Shown here piece by piece: positions 11,645 to 24,912 of a stretch of 64,000 bases of DNA. The position numbers were made by a program, and so were the translations under genes. The DNA comes from Gymnorhina tibicen (Eukaryota > Chordata > Aves > Passeriformes > Artamidae), in NCBI GenBank assembly GCA_013399875.1, contig VXAZ01002124.1:310431-374430 (forward strand). The letters run 5' to 3'. Positions within the stretch are counted from its first letter, which is position 1, and every line of letters begins with the position of its first letter. Below the pieces are notes generated by a model, which was not told the DNA's origin, searched no databases, and was given only the letters and a program-made list of their open reading frames with translations.

Positions 11645-14600
11645 ACTGCTAAACCTTTACCTGAGCAAACACAGACACGTTTTAAAAGCTGCACTGAAAA
11701 AAAATCCACAACTGTTTTACCTTAATAAAAGGAGACTGTGTGGAAGGAGATTTGGGGCAGGGGAAGGAAAATGTGCAATCTTCATATAAAAAAAATGTGT
11801 AGACCTATTGCTGGCAGATGTAGAAGCATCAAGTCAATATGGTAACAAGGATCAATATTCCCTCAGGCAAGATATGACTATGACAATGCTGAACGCATGT
11901 ATAAATTTCCCATTCCAACTAGCTGCCTAGAAATAAAATGAATTCAAAGCAGCCATGCAGAGATGAGTAAATCCTGAACCTGGTATCCAGCTCAGAGAGG
12001 TGACCAGAGCACCAGGACACAACCAGAGGGGCCAGTGGGAATCCTTCCCAGATAACCTGGCCCTTTGTGCTATGCTTCCTGTTGTCACCCATGTGGCCTC
12101 AGGTCCACATTCCCCACAATAGCACCCATCAGTAAGGCACAAGATACGTTCAGTTTGATTTTCATGGGGGCTACATTGCTAAATTGGCTTTTCCTGGTAC
12201 TATATATTTGCAAATGATTTCTTGCAGACCATCCTTTACTCCCAGACTCCTCTACCCGAGTGAAGAAGGGGCATGCTCCTGGGTCACAGAGGCAGCAGAA
12301 TGTTTACTGAATGTCTCTTTTCAGGCATTCTTTCAGGACGGCAGCTACTGATGGGCAGCTGAGGATTGGCAGAGTAAAACTTCTGGGGAAATGACCATGA
12401 TTGCTTGCTCTTAGGGGGGATCAGCCAGGCCTGTCCAAAACTCAAAAGGCTGCAGAAACACTAGAGTTCTGTAAACCCATTTATATAGTGATTTTCAAGG
12501 AAACCTTGGATATAGAATATCCATTAATTATAGTCACACACAAATCAAAACACTGTAGAACTAGAGGTCTTTCGTCTCTTTTTTGGTAAGATTATCTTTA
12601 AAGGCGGTCATTTTACCTGAGTTAAAAAGAGAGTAAGTCAAGCAGACATGAGAAATACCTAAGTAACAAGGTATATGGGCACAATAGATTTTAGGCCAGA
12701 TTCCTCTTTGGATGCACAAACTGGTCTCCCACAGATTTCTGTGACAGCCACATTGAGAGCAGTGGGAATCAGGCATACTCATCCAAGGGCATAATTTGGC
12801 CCATAATGTATGAGGTTTGTCCAGCTTATGAAAGCAGCAAGCAGTGTATTACAAACACTGCCTCTGTGTAGCTTACTGGGGGTTTAAATCCTCGGTGGCA
12901 TTTCCTGTGCCTCTAAAATGCATTTGATAAAAATAGCTGAGGCTGCTTGAATCAATACCTGTTGAAAGAACAGACCTGCTAAAAAAATTAATATTTGTTG
13001 CAACAAGGTTATCCATTTAACAGGTTTCTACTTGAATAACCAAACAATCCTCACTTTATAGCCTAGCTAAAGCCATGGTGCATCCACTGGAGAAAGTCTG
13101 ATATTTTCCGTCCTTGATCCTTAAGCCTGTCTTTGCAAATGTTTTCTACACCTGCTCGCAGCAATTTCTTTTCACCCGTACGACGGTAATGGCTTATGTA
13201 ATTATGACTTTGTACATGAGTTGAACTCCCTATGGATGTTTAGACTCTTATTATCTTTAACCTCACCCACCTCTGCCAGTGAACTCTCACCTTGGCGGCT
13301 TGTTGGAGGGATCAGCTGGTGGTTGAGAGGAGAGCAGGGTGGTCACAGGGGCTGGCAGCTGGTGGGCAGTTCCTTAACCCTTATGGGGCACAACTTTCAA
13401 GGAAGGGAAAGCAAGCAGAGGTCCTTTTCTCTCCAGTTATGCCCAGTTGACTGTCATCACTAGAATCCATTTGCAGTCACCTCTGAGAAGCCAGGCCACT
13501 CAAATGTGGGAGTGGAGGTCAAGCTCATCAGGCTTTGCTTTTGCTTTGCTAGGAGGTCTCATGTGTTGCTTGGGAGACTTTGACAAGCCTATTTGAAAAA
13601 AAAGTTGGCTATTAATTTCTGTTGTTGTTACTATTCTGCAGCTCCCATAAAATTAATTCTCCTTCTTTTCCTTGCCCACATGCACTGGACAAGAGATTCA
13701 AGGAGCTCGTACCTGTATAAACTGCTCACCCTAGGATGCTATTTGCATTCTCCTTCACCCTTTCTTTCTCTTGCATATCCCATCAGCCTGTACCATTAAC
13801 AGCAGTGGTAGAAGAAATCAGTGTCCCCATAGTGCAAAGGTAAGGCTTCCTTCTGGCTAAAAATATGTTTTAGGAAACTAGTGAACTCAGCACAGGCTGG
13901 TCCTTGTAAAAGATGGAGAAAAGTCCTGTCGCCATGAGGGACTGACCCCCCAGTCTGACCTGACTGTATTGAAGTCAGTGAGAGAAACTAGGTCTGAGTC
14001 TAAATAGAACATAGTTTAAAGCTATTCAATGGAAACCCATGGAAAAAATTTTCATACCCTGTTGAAGCTTTCTGCTTGACACAGTTATTATATGTTTAAT
14101 TTCATTCTGAGGGTTATCAGTTCTTTTAAAATCATTTTCCCTTCTTATAGCTAAATTACCCATTATATGAAAAACAAAAATCAAGGCAGAAACGTTACAG
14201 TGAAAGTTTTCTGAAACTGAAAAACCACAGGAGGTGTGATAAACCATCTGTAAAATTTTTGACAATTAATTTGAGATCTCAGTCCAATTTCTTCTGGCCA
14301 TATTAAACACTGAGCTAAGTGGAGATTTTCTCTCCCAGGAAAAAAATCACCAAGACTGGAACACTGGAGCTTAGTTAGCAGGGACCCAGACTGCTAAGAT
14401 CCAACCTGTGTGCTGAGGCCATTTCTGGTCCCATTGAGCTGCTGGCATTTTTCAGTCACAATGTATTTGCTGGTGGGTTTCATCCCTCATCAACAATTCT
14501 GTGTTAGTGCACGAGTTCTAACACTCATCCTTTTTCACCGAATTTTGAAACCGACACTGAATGCTGATTTATTACATCAAACATAAGCTACATGCATGGT

Positions 14601-16176
14601 ATGTTAAGTGACCATTGAACCAAAACTCAGTGATTTAAGGTCCAGGATTTCACCAAGGTGTGCCCTCATCCATATGGGCAAGCAAGATCTGAAGTCAGTA
14701 AAAAACTTGCTGGTTTTTCTTTTGGACATTACTAAGCTTTGGATTTTGTGTATGTCACCAGCAAATGAAATCAACAAAAGCAGTACAGCCTGCATTGTGT
14801 TTTCACACCATTAAGGGTATAAATGAGCTCTCTGTAGGAGAACCACAAGTTAATAAATTTTTGGTAGTCTAAATAACTACTTTTTTTGTCAAAAACAAGA
14901 ACAATTCAACCGCAGCAACAGAAGAATGAAATCAAATGAAACTGTAATCACAGTATTGAACCATTTTGATATTATTAGAGCAAACCCCCTAGATCAATTA
15001 AAAAAGCACAATTCAGTGCTTCATTAAAAAACCAAAACCAAAACCAAAACCAAATAAGCAAAAAAGCCCATAGGAAATCGGATTATGCCTCGTTCCCTTA
15101 ATCTAGCAATTTACTTACTTTTTTTCACTATGATTTTTTTTCACTATATTTTTCTTCATCTACCTTTATGCAATTCCAACACTGTACTGCCCTGGATTCC
15201 TCTTGTCTTCTTACTCAAGAATGAAGTGTGCATACCAGTTTTACATGGATGTTTAGGGATGGCTTGACAAACAGTTTTGGGATGAACACAGATGCACTGT
15301 GTACAGCATGTTCTTTATGGTGGAATTAATAGTCATGTCTTTAGATTTGCTTTGTGCATCTCATTCTCTGATGAGATTAAATGCCATCACTGGTGCAGCA
15401 AAGATGGGTCATTTTCCTATGAAGTTCTGCTTTAATTTCCAGAGAAGTCTGTGGTTGTTTTTCTCAGAATTTCTACCCCCAGCAGGATTTCCTTCTGAAG
15501 TACTCATCATCTCCATGTGCCTTTCCTCTTTCCTAGAAGCTGTGGCTGTTCTGTACTGAACACTAGTTGGATACAAGAGCACTGCAGGGCGAGCAGTAAC
15601 TCCAATAGCCAGTGCTGATACATGGTGTCCATATGGACAGTATAACTTTACATTAAGGCCTTTCTTTACTGAGTTTGATCCCGCTCCCATGAGTCAAACT
15701 CTAGCTGTCAAGGGAGTTGTTGTAAGTAATGGTCATTTGTGTTTCATAATTATCTTGAATAAACACAATTAGTTCCACATTCTGCTGTTTTCTTCCTAAG
15801 GCATCTGTAAACATTCTGTACTATTCTAGCAAATGGCTTTTGGCAATCATTAGAAAATAAAAAACCCAAAGCAAAATGGTTCTCAGTGGATCCTTTTAAT
15901 TTATTCTAAGGAGCATGCCCAGAGGAGTAATGAGACCTAGTAGGCAGTAATGGCAAAGGGATATTATCTTTCACTTAGTTAACCATTGTAACCCACTTTG
16001 AAGTATCTCCAATCACAGTCCTCATGTGGTTAAAACAGAACATGTACACAAGAGTTTTCACTTCAGGGTTTCTCCCATAAGCCAACCTAATGTATTTGGT
16101 ATAGGAATAATATAGGCAGCTTACTTCCATTCTTCCATTAAAAAGGATATCCAAAAAAGCTAGCTGAAAGTGTTAC
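11645..16176. other. unique non-coding DNA
   Basis: No gene, CpG island or young transposon seen. It includes a CCAAAA simple repeat (15025-15054). The stretch around 13020-13210, with scattered CpGs and homeodomain-like TAATT sites, is discussed as a possible conserved element under findings. Confidence 0.5.
15025..15054. repeat. CCAAAA hexamer repeat
   Basis: Roughly four to five units of CCAAAA. It is a simple repeat; the unit differs from the vertebrate telomere hexamer. Confidence 0.8.
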
Positions 16177-16280
16177 TAAAACAAAAAAAACCCCAACGAA
16201 CCAACCCCCTCTCCCAAAAAAACCCCAAAACCCAACCCCAAACCAAAAAACAACATTCTCCCTCCCCCACCAAAAAAGGA
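16177..16280. repeat. A/C-rich low-complexity tract
   Basis: About 100 bases made almost wholly of A and C on the plus strand, with runs of AAAA and CCCC. The Phe/Trp/Gly-rich minus-strand frame through it is a composition product. Confidence 0.85.
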
Positions 16281-16286
16281 GTGTAG

Positions 16287-16320
16287 AAATTTTTGACAGC
16301 ACAAAATTTTTGACAGCAAA
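16287..16320. repeat. 17-bp tandem duplication
   Basis: AAATTTTTGACAGCA occurs twice, 17 bp apart, next to the A/C-rich tract. It is probably local replication slippage. Confidence 0.8.
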
Positions 16321-19300
16321 ATTTTGAAACTTTGGCATGCAAAAATCTGCTGTTTTTTTCTTAATGCTGCTGTTTCTTTCTAGTCTTTGGGCACTGGAAA
16401 ATTTACTTGTCCTCTCTGTGCCCCATTTATTCTGTCTATGACATCGGGATGCGTAACAGTTGTGCAAAGTCACAGTAATACCGTCCCCTATATAATACTG
16501 GCACCAGGTTTATGTACAGTTAAGGTAATAGAATAATATTTCTTCAAGATAATAGACTCTATTTTTTTTTTAGATTGTACATTAGAGAAACAGAAAATCA
16601 ATAGTCCCAGTCCATTAAAAATAAATAAAACATTGAAAAAAAGGCTAATTGAATATGGAGGAAGAAGTGTTGTAGTTCTTGTTCTAGTAAACAGGCAGTT
16701 AAAACTAGGAGGAAAGTGTCAATCGGTAAAATTAACTAAAAAAGTTACTCTGAGTTTTTGCCCTACATTTGGACTATCAAAACTGAGGCAAACTTTTCAA
16801 AGCAAATTGCTGAGGATTGCCAAGTTAACAAGCTGTTCTGTGCTGCAAGGGACATATTTATGGACATACTTTCAACAAGACGTACCTAGTGCTACCAAGC
16901 TGTGCTGTACTAAAGAGCAGTAAGTATCAGATAAACTGATTTTTTTTAATAAAGGATTTCACACATGAGAATGATTAAACACAGCTCAAATATTCAGAAG
17001 TGTACAAACCTTTCCCTCCCCCCAAACCCACTCCTCTTTTCTGCTACAATAGTGTCTAAACAAGGCAAGAAAACCCAGGAAATTCAAGATAAGAAGATGC
17101 AGAATTTTATAATGTGTGCACTTGGGAAGAAGACACTGCAAAGTTAATTATGGGGGAGTACTAAGTCTTCAGTAGTAATTCTTAACTTTAGTGGGGCTGT
17201 GTGTAGCATCTGCAATGACATTTCAGAATATGCCTTTTGAATCTATCAGTTTCTTGTTCTTTAAGGGCTGTGTTCTTAAAATATTTCACAGCCTCTTCTC
17301 AAAAAAATCATTCTAAAAACTATTTCTAGCCTACAAGACCAACAAAGCTAATATGGAAAGCAAGAATAGCTAGACAAAGGGCTTACTTCTGGTCACGTTT
17401 TATAAGGAGCAGGGATTTTAATGGCAATTTTCTTCAAAATCAACCTTTTGTATGCAATGGGCCAAATTGTAACTACCAGGGCAAATGCTACTTCCAGACA
17501 CAGGATTGTTCTCCAGACACAGGAAGGTTCCTTTGCAGCTCCTAGCCCTTAGGAACGCTGCTGTTCACAGAAGGGTAAAGTCTGAATATGTCCACCTTTC
17601 CCACTACTGGGAACTAAGGACATGTGCATGGAGAGAACCCACTGCTGGGAGGACACTCAGTATTCACGCATCGTATGTCTAAGCCCACCTGTGGCATTGC
17701 AAAACCTGCCAGAGAAAAAGTCTATACAGCCCATAAACAAAGACAATTTTAGCTAAATACATCATCTGCCTTCAACCTCATTTCTGCTTCCTGGTTCAAA
17801 TTAGAAATGGTGCTGTGAACAGACAAAGACCTGTGTCTGTAAATGTGTTTCCAAGCTAGCTGGGCATTTTGGATGTGCTTTGTCCAGAACGGCTGTGAGC
17901 TTCACTGGGATGAGTCAGATCACAATCCTTTTCCTAGGATATTTTCCTGTCTTAGGAGAGACCTATTTTCTGTTGTTGTGCTTCTCTGAGTATTCTGCAA
18001 TGTCCTTCACTAAAGTGCAAGAGCTCAAGATGAAGCTTATTCTAACCAGAACCAGAATGTCGCTCACCAGGAGGTAACTCAAAGATATTAAAAATGCTTG
18101 GAGTAATTTTTTTCCTGTAGCCCCTTTGTTTCATGTAACCTTAACCACGTTTCCAAGTATCTGCACTCTCCCACAGCATTTGTACATTGGATGTACCATA
18201 TGGAACATATATGTGCATCATCATTTAGTCTGTTTATCAGATGAAGCAATTCTATCCAGTACACCTTTTAATACTTCCAAAAGAAATAAACCTATTAAAA
18301 TTTTTGGATTGTGAATGAATATGAGGTTTAGCTTTCATTATTTTAAACCAAAGAACTCCTAATAATTGAATAGGAGCAAAAAAAAAAAATTAAAAAGGAG
18401 TTTGAATTACAGGAGTGTAAATAACAGACTTTAATCTAAGTAAGTGATCTGCATGCAGCACAAAACCCAGAACACTGCAGAATGTTTTGTCACTTTCCTT
18501 CTGGACTCCTATGGTTCTCAAAAAATTATTTAGAATTTGCCTTTAAGAGTAACCTTAACCTTAGGGGCTTTCAGGGAGATATATTGATTTAACTATAGCA
18601 AATATAACAACATCCCTTACTGAAATACCTGAAAACACATTTATTCCAGGGCCTGAAAGTCAGATTCCTTCTTTTTAAGTACAAACTTGAGTTTTGGAGG
18701 ATTTTTCCCTCCTAGTTCTGGTAAGAGATATTTAAGCAGAAAGAGCAGCTTGTTTCCTTGACAGCAGAGAACCAACTGTTTTGGTTTTCTTTGTTCCATG
18801 TCTGTTCAACATACTGTATCCATAGAAATAGCTGCTGTCCCAGAAGTTCAAGCATTTTGTATTATATATACCCAAAGACTGAGTTAATGCTACCTTAACT
18901 TTGCAGAATTTCTACCATAAAATTTCAGAAAGGAGAAAAAAACCAAGAAAGCAAAGGTTCCCAAGGCAACGTTGCACATTCTGTATGTTTTCTGATTTAT
19001 ATTTAACATTTCAAAAATATCAATATTAAGCTACACATGTAAAGAATAAAGACAAATGTAATGTGATGCTTATAAGCCACGTTCCTGACTGACAATGGAA
19101 ACTGCTGCTTTTGCTTTTGCCATTTTTGTGACACATAATGTGATGAACTGCTAGTTTGCAGTAGACCTAATACTTCACCGAATATTTCCTCTTATCTCAG
19201 AAGTGAAGAAATGTGAAAAGAGGCAGTCTAAGTTTTATATTTGAGGGCCAGGGTCTGACTTTTGAGATAAAAATGCAGCTGATGAACTGTACCTGCAAGC

Positions 19301-20105
19301 AATCTCCTATCTTCCCTCCCCCATTCTCAGCCTCATGCACCAGCCAGTTCTACCCCTGCACACAAAACCCATGTAAACTGCAGCTTCTTGCACTCTGCGA
19401 ACTGAGGGGACACATATTTCGAAGATAAAGATTGGAAAGGTTTTAGCCAAGACAAGGGTGAGAGCCTTGGGCTCCATGTTCTCCTCTAACATGGCACTTT
19501 ACAAAGACACTTCCTACCATGTAACAAGTTTTGCAGGGAAGGATGACTCCCAAAGAGCTATGAAACAGTGAGAAGCGATACGGCAACGAGGTTATAACTG
19601 AAACAGATTTGTAGCTTCTGCTTCCATCTCCTTTGCCTGTAGTTGTTTACTAAACACTGGGTGCACATGTGGAAACCACAAAAGCAGCTCCTGCCCTCCT
19701 GAAGAACAAACCACCCTCCAGGTTTCAGAATTCAGATAGTTCCCTGTCATGAGCACCCAAGCTGCTCCACAGTGGCTGGTGTATGGAAAGAGGCTTAATT
19801 AAACCACAAATCACACAGTTCCAGGATGAGGCCCAACTGCTTTTTGACTCAGGATAGACTTATTTTTCATTTTCCTCCAGAAAACAAGCCATCTCCCAGC
19901 ACTGTGCTACCCAGCTCAGAGTGTCTCTCTTGGCGACCCTCGGGTGATGAAGCAAGGAGGGGGATCTGTGATGGGGCCGGCTGTGCCGTGGGAAGTGTGA
20001 ACCCCCGTGCATGCCTGGCCTTCCTGGGCCGTGGAATATTGATGAGCTGTGAAAAAAAGCAGCGAGGCTTGTTCCTTTGATTTGCTGTGCCTGCTAGCTC
20101 TGTCT
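16321..20105. other. unique non-coding DNA
   Basis: AT-rich sequence with only short chance frames. No repeat family, CpG island or RNA gene recognised. Confidence 0.5.
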
Positions 20106-20200
20106 CTCTGTATATATGTATACATGTTTACGTGTGTGCTAGTGTGGGTGTAAGTACATATTCTCAAAATATAAATAAATATAAATAAGCATGCATGCAC
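20106..20200. repeat. TA/TG and AAATAAAT-rich simple sequence
   Basis: TATATATGTATACATG and GTGTGTG-like stretches are followed by ATAAATA units and ATGCATGCA. It is a degenerate compound microsatellite. Confidence 0.7.
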
Positions 20201-23200
20201 ATATCTGCACAAATATTTATACAGATCAAAAAAGAAAGGAAGGGAAACAGTGATGAAGATCAGTATTTTTGTTCAAAGGACCCACTGTGCATGGGGGAAA
20301 ATGTACTGGCAAAGGATTTTTTTCCCCCAATCTCAGTTCAACTTCACAAAACCCAATTTCCAACATGGCCTTCACACAATTGCTTTTATCACTTTCTTTC
20401 ATTGTGTCCTTATGTACAAGGGTAAAGACTATTCTACTGCATCCAAGTACAGTGTGCTAAAGGGAGGGTGAGCAGTGGGGAGCCGTGCCTGTGCCACTGT
20501 CCTTTGCCTGTTCCTGATTCCATGGCCTGAGGCAATGGTTTGCATTTTTAGGACAACAGCCGGCTATCTGCAAGCAGGAGACCACTCGTCAGGCTTCATT
20601 ACTGCACACAAAATGACACTAGTGAGCCTGTGGTCACAACTGTGCTTATGGTGCGCTGAAAAGCCATTACATCTCATTGCAACAAAAAACTGCACGAATG
20701 TACAGGCTGACCAGCCCCATAAATTGCCAAAAACCTGACAGGTCAGCTTATTTATGCAACGTAGTACCTGCAGTAAAAATTTCAGTATAGAACAGTAGTA
20801 AGGGACCAGGAACTAGGGAACCTTTTCATAAAAGGTGTTATAGTTTAATACACAATGCTCCTCTTTTCTTTATTGAGTACTGAGAAAATAAAGAATTTCA
20901 TTCTGCTGCATGCTTGCTGCATTAGGCATGGTCGGCTGAAGTGTCTTCCCCTTCTTCACATTAACAACCCTAAAGCAGAGTTAAAATCTAACAACTAGCA
21001 CGAATGTTGTTTGGTGTTATTTTTCATTGTTTAAATTTTTGGTATTATATAGATCACACTGACATATCTGACATACAGCATTTTACTTAACTATAAGTGA
21101 ACTGGTTTCTGCTGTAATTACAGACATTATTACTTGTTTAAGTCAGGCAATGAGTATATCTAATAATGTTGCACGTAAAAGGTAAAACCCAAAGAGACAA
21201 AGAAAATGCAGCCATTAAGATTCTGGAACATTCCCTGCTAAAGGAAATTCATAATGTAATGTAGCTAGCTATTATTTACGTTGCATACAATTGGTACTCA
21301 TTGGCAAGTACTGTGAACAAAAGAATTCTGGGCCAGATTCTGATCTTGTGTGCATGCTTACGGGCGCATACAAAGAGAGGGAGGGAATAATTTTATCCTG
21401 GTGAAATAAGATAAGAAGAAAGAGGGATTGTCTTTTGTGAGGTCAGATGCCATAGCTGGGGAAAGCAGAGGGGCTTCCAAGTCCATGGTGGCTTTCTCAA
21501 GTGATCCTACTGCCTGAGCATAATTTGTTGATTATAGTTATGACGGTGTTGAATAACTTTAGATCTGGGATGGAATTGTGTCAGTGCATGGACATTGTAA
21601 CTGAGACAGGCAACAGGATGTTTCCTTTTCAATAAAACTGTTGCTGTACCCATCAAATGTTAATACATGTTTTTCCTTCCTCAAAAATATGTTTCTCTTC
21701 ATATTCTAGGCTACAAATGCTCCCAAGCATGCATGTGGTAATTGGTGATTGTGATAGGGAGAAACTCATTATTGTTGTCAAAAGTCCTAACTGTTTCTTC
21801 CAAGTGGAGGGGTTTAACCAGAGGTCTTGCACCCAACTTCTTATGGCAGAACATATTTCTATTACAATAATATCTGGCCTTCAAGCTGAGCTCTTCACTT
21901 TCTTCAAATGTAAAGGACATTGGGTATATTAAAATATGGGGGAGGGGAGTTGTCTGCAGAAAATACTTCAGGGGACTCAGCCATGTGGATTGAACTTTAC
22001 CTGGAAGCTGCATTAAAGTTTTCCAGGGCCTCTGGGGTTCAAAAAATGTAGGATGCTGTCACAATGATTAAATATCTGGGTCTTGACAGAAGGTCCATCA
22101 GCTGTAACTTTGAAGGCCACGGACATGACAATGGAAGTATAAAAGCAGCCCATGGACCTGTGAATGGTAATGCATTCCTTTAAAAAGATTTATATACTGT
22201 CACAGTAACACCTGTCAGTAAGAGGGACTAATCTGTCAGAGGTTTTTCTACATTCAGTTATCAAGTTGCTCCTATAGTGACTCTTGCCACAGATACCAAG
22301 TCAAGTGGACATTGGCATCCTGTAACAAGCTTCTTCACAGCACATGCAGAGCAATGTACAGGTAATTGCTTTCAGCAGTTCACACTAGGGTCAATAAGTG
22401 GAAATTCTATTGAAAACTACAGGGTTGCTGTGGTTGTATCCAAACTTAGGGATCAAGGCTCCATGAACTGGAGATTTTATAATTCATTCCAGCCTGCTTT
22501 TGCCTTGATAGCTTACACACGCCCTCTAAATAAATATAATCATTTCTAGAACAAACCTGGAGTGTAGAATAGTCCAATATCTAGAAAAACTGAACTGATC
22601 ATTTGAGAGCTACACTTCTATGACCTGTATTGGCCAGGGCTCACCAACTGTCCTTGGGGATGTGGAGAGCTTTGGTATCTTTTTGCCAGTTACAAAAGGA
22701 AACCCCTTTTGTACTTGACTTCATCCAGGAAAGTTGCTGGAGGATGAATTGCTTCTTAAGAACGACATTACACAAGTCTCTTGGCATGACCAGCTGGGCA
22801 CATGTACACCTAATTAAAAATAATTTCACCAGTTGAAGATCCCTGGCCCTGGTAGACATGCAGTAACAGAGGAGGTACTTGGTGCTAACCAGAAGCTCTA
22901 TGGAAGAACGAGGAAGTTATCCTGTGATTCTGCATAAGCCATCTCCATGGCACCTCATTTTCAGCAGAGATGTGAGCTTACAAATTTCCTTTATGTTGCT
23001 CCTGATAAGTGCAAGTATCACATTTGGATATCTCTACTGGCATGGACAGTGTTGTGGAATTAACTGAGCAGAATATAAGGCTAACAGGAGATAGGGGCTC
23101 TCCTGGTCACAGCACCAGAATGCTTTATAGTCATTATAATGACTATTTTAATAATTTCAGAAGCTTAAACATGGAGCCAACTTTGATCTCCGAAAAACTA

Positions 23201-24226
23201 CAGGTATGCAGACTGTAGCCTATTAGCCTCATCAGTTCAGAAGGGGAGACCTACACCTTTAGCCACTATATGTTTCGTAACATCTGAGATAGCTGCTGAG
23301 CAGTAGGATAACACCGAATGGATTAAACAAAAGGAATACCAGCAGCTAGTCTACTGTCATTCTCTACCTGTAGCACCTCCCAGAGCCCAGGATTCAGGAG
23401 TTTAAAGGTAGGGATAAGAGTAACAAGCACTTAGCATTTGTATAGTGCTACATCTTACGTGTTACGTATGCTGCCTGTATATTACCTGAAAAGTGACCAC
23501 AACTTCCCAGTGTAGGAAGTGGCTGTCAAGACATAAAGAAAACTAAAGTAGATAGCAAATAATGTGTATTTGCGTGCAGTAAAAGCAATATTTCCTGGGC
23601 CTGGTGAATATCTTTCCCAACTGTCTTCCAAGGAACCTATTGCTCCAAAGCCAGCTCAACTGCAGGCAAGACCAGTGATGACAGACGAGGCTCCTTGCAC
23701 AACTTAGCACCATCATGGTTTATCTTCTGGCATTTGTCCTAGCTTCCTCACTTTGCTCTAGGCTGTATGTTGGAATATATTTTTATGGAAAGTTAAGTTG
23801 GCCTTTTCAGTGAACCAGGGAACAAGAGCACATGCCCAAAGAGACAGGATAATTTGCCTTCTGTGTTTCTCAAGCTGCTGAGGTACCGGGCCTCTAGAGC
23901 AACTACAGTAAGGCCAGCAGCTGGACTCTCTGTCTGTGCAGTGGGAACAGCATTGACATCCTTATCAATGCAAGGTGGGGGAAGAAATAGATTTGAAGGG
24001 TCTCCTGTATGGGTGTTTGTGCAATACTAACCCATGTACTAATTATTACAAGTATCACATGCAGGGCTTGGCAGTTCAGTCTCTCAGCTTAGCTGTGAAT
24101 TATATCTCCCCACTTCAAGCATCAGTCCATCAAAAGCAAGTGCAGCTAATTTTACAGCAGAGGAAAAACTTTCAATGTGATTTCACTTCCCCTTTAGCTT
24201 GTAAACAAAGCACAACAGTTACGCTG
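20201..24226. other. unique non-coding DNA
   Basis: No exon or transposon that I can support. A weak resemblance to an old SINE near 23430-23530 was considered and rejected. Confidence 0.5.
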
Positions 24227-24306
24227 TGTGATGGGAAGGCCACACAACCTTCAGTTGAATTCAGGATGTTTGCCCCATCAGAAATCCTGGGTCACTAGTG
24301 TCACGT

Positions 24307-24338
24307 GGGGTGTTCTGGTGGGGTGTTCTGGTGGGGTG
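24307..24338. repeat. 13-bp tandem repeat GGGGTGTTCTGGT
   Basis: Two exact copies (24307-24319 and 24320-24332) followed by a six-base partial third copy. Confidence 0.9.
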
Positions 24339-24480
24339 CCGCGACCTACCGAAAGCATCTCCAGCAGAAAGCCACTCGGCAAAGCCACTACACTCACACA
24401 CATGCTGCACACACCTGATAGCTTCTTTGACAAGCCGACGGTAAAGAGACAGAAAAGGTCTCCGTATAGAGTTCCATGGG

Positions 24481-24481
24481 N
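24481..24481. other. ambiguous base (N)
   Basis: This is the single N in the window. It marks an unresolved base in the assembly and no biological feature. Confidence 0.99.
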
Positions 24482-24847
24482 ATGGGGAAACTCTGAGGGA
24501 GTGGCGAGGAACAAGGGCCAATGGGAGAGCGGGGAAGAGAGAATTTTGTGCATCTGGGACATATAGGGTAGAAGGGGGCAGGGAGGCCAACTGGCCAACC
24601 GGGAAAGTAGAACTGGGGTACATCAACATAATGAAAAAGCATCCTGGGAGAGGCCTTTACTGTCACTATAACCTGGGGAAGATTTCTATCCCTAGGGATG
24701 GTCCCACCAATGGACTCCCTTGGTCCCTTGTGCTATTGGGCTCACTGGCCTCCACAACTAGGGCTGCCCTATTCCCTGATTCCATTTCATGTAGTAATTC
24801 TCCTTCTCAAGCAGACACCACTCAAGGCATCACATGATGATGATGAG

Positions 24848-24912
24848 CAGCAATGAGTGGTTGAAATCAGCAATGAGTGAAGTCAGCTTGAGTCAGCAAT
24901 GGGTGGTTGAAG
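24848..24912. repeat. imperfect tandem repeat, three copies
   Basis: Units like CAGCAATGAGTGGTTGAA begin near 24848, 24868 and 24894. The second copy is shortened and a short spacer precedes the third. It lies directly downstream of the possible LTR. Confidence 0.8.

Larger units (their letters stand above)
24227..24834 (+). mobile_element. possible old solo LTR
   Basis: This 608-bp segment begins TGTGATG and ends CATCACA, a perfect 7-bp inverted pair of the TG...CA type. It differs from its flanks in being richer in GC and purine tracts. The 3' part (GATTCCATTTCATGTAGTAATTCTCCTTCTCAAGCAGAC) resembles the U5 end of some avian LTRs, with the poly(A) signal perhaps decayed to GTAGTAATT. No target duplication is evident, and the 5' boundary could be wrong. 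It contains a 13-bp tandem repeat and the only ambiguous base of the window. Confidence 0.3.

Noticed and set aside
15025..15054. Telomere-like repeat
   Set aside because: The unit is CCAAAA, not CCCTAA, and only a few copies are present.
23430..23530. Possible MIR-type relic
   Set aside because: Only a short motif (GCACTTAGCATTTGTATAGTGC) fits; the rest does not follow the expected order.
24848..24912. CRISPR-like spaced repeats
   Set aside because: Only three imperfect copies with irregular short spacers, in a vertebrate context.
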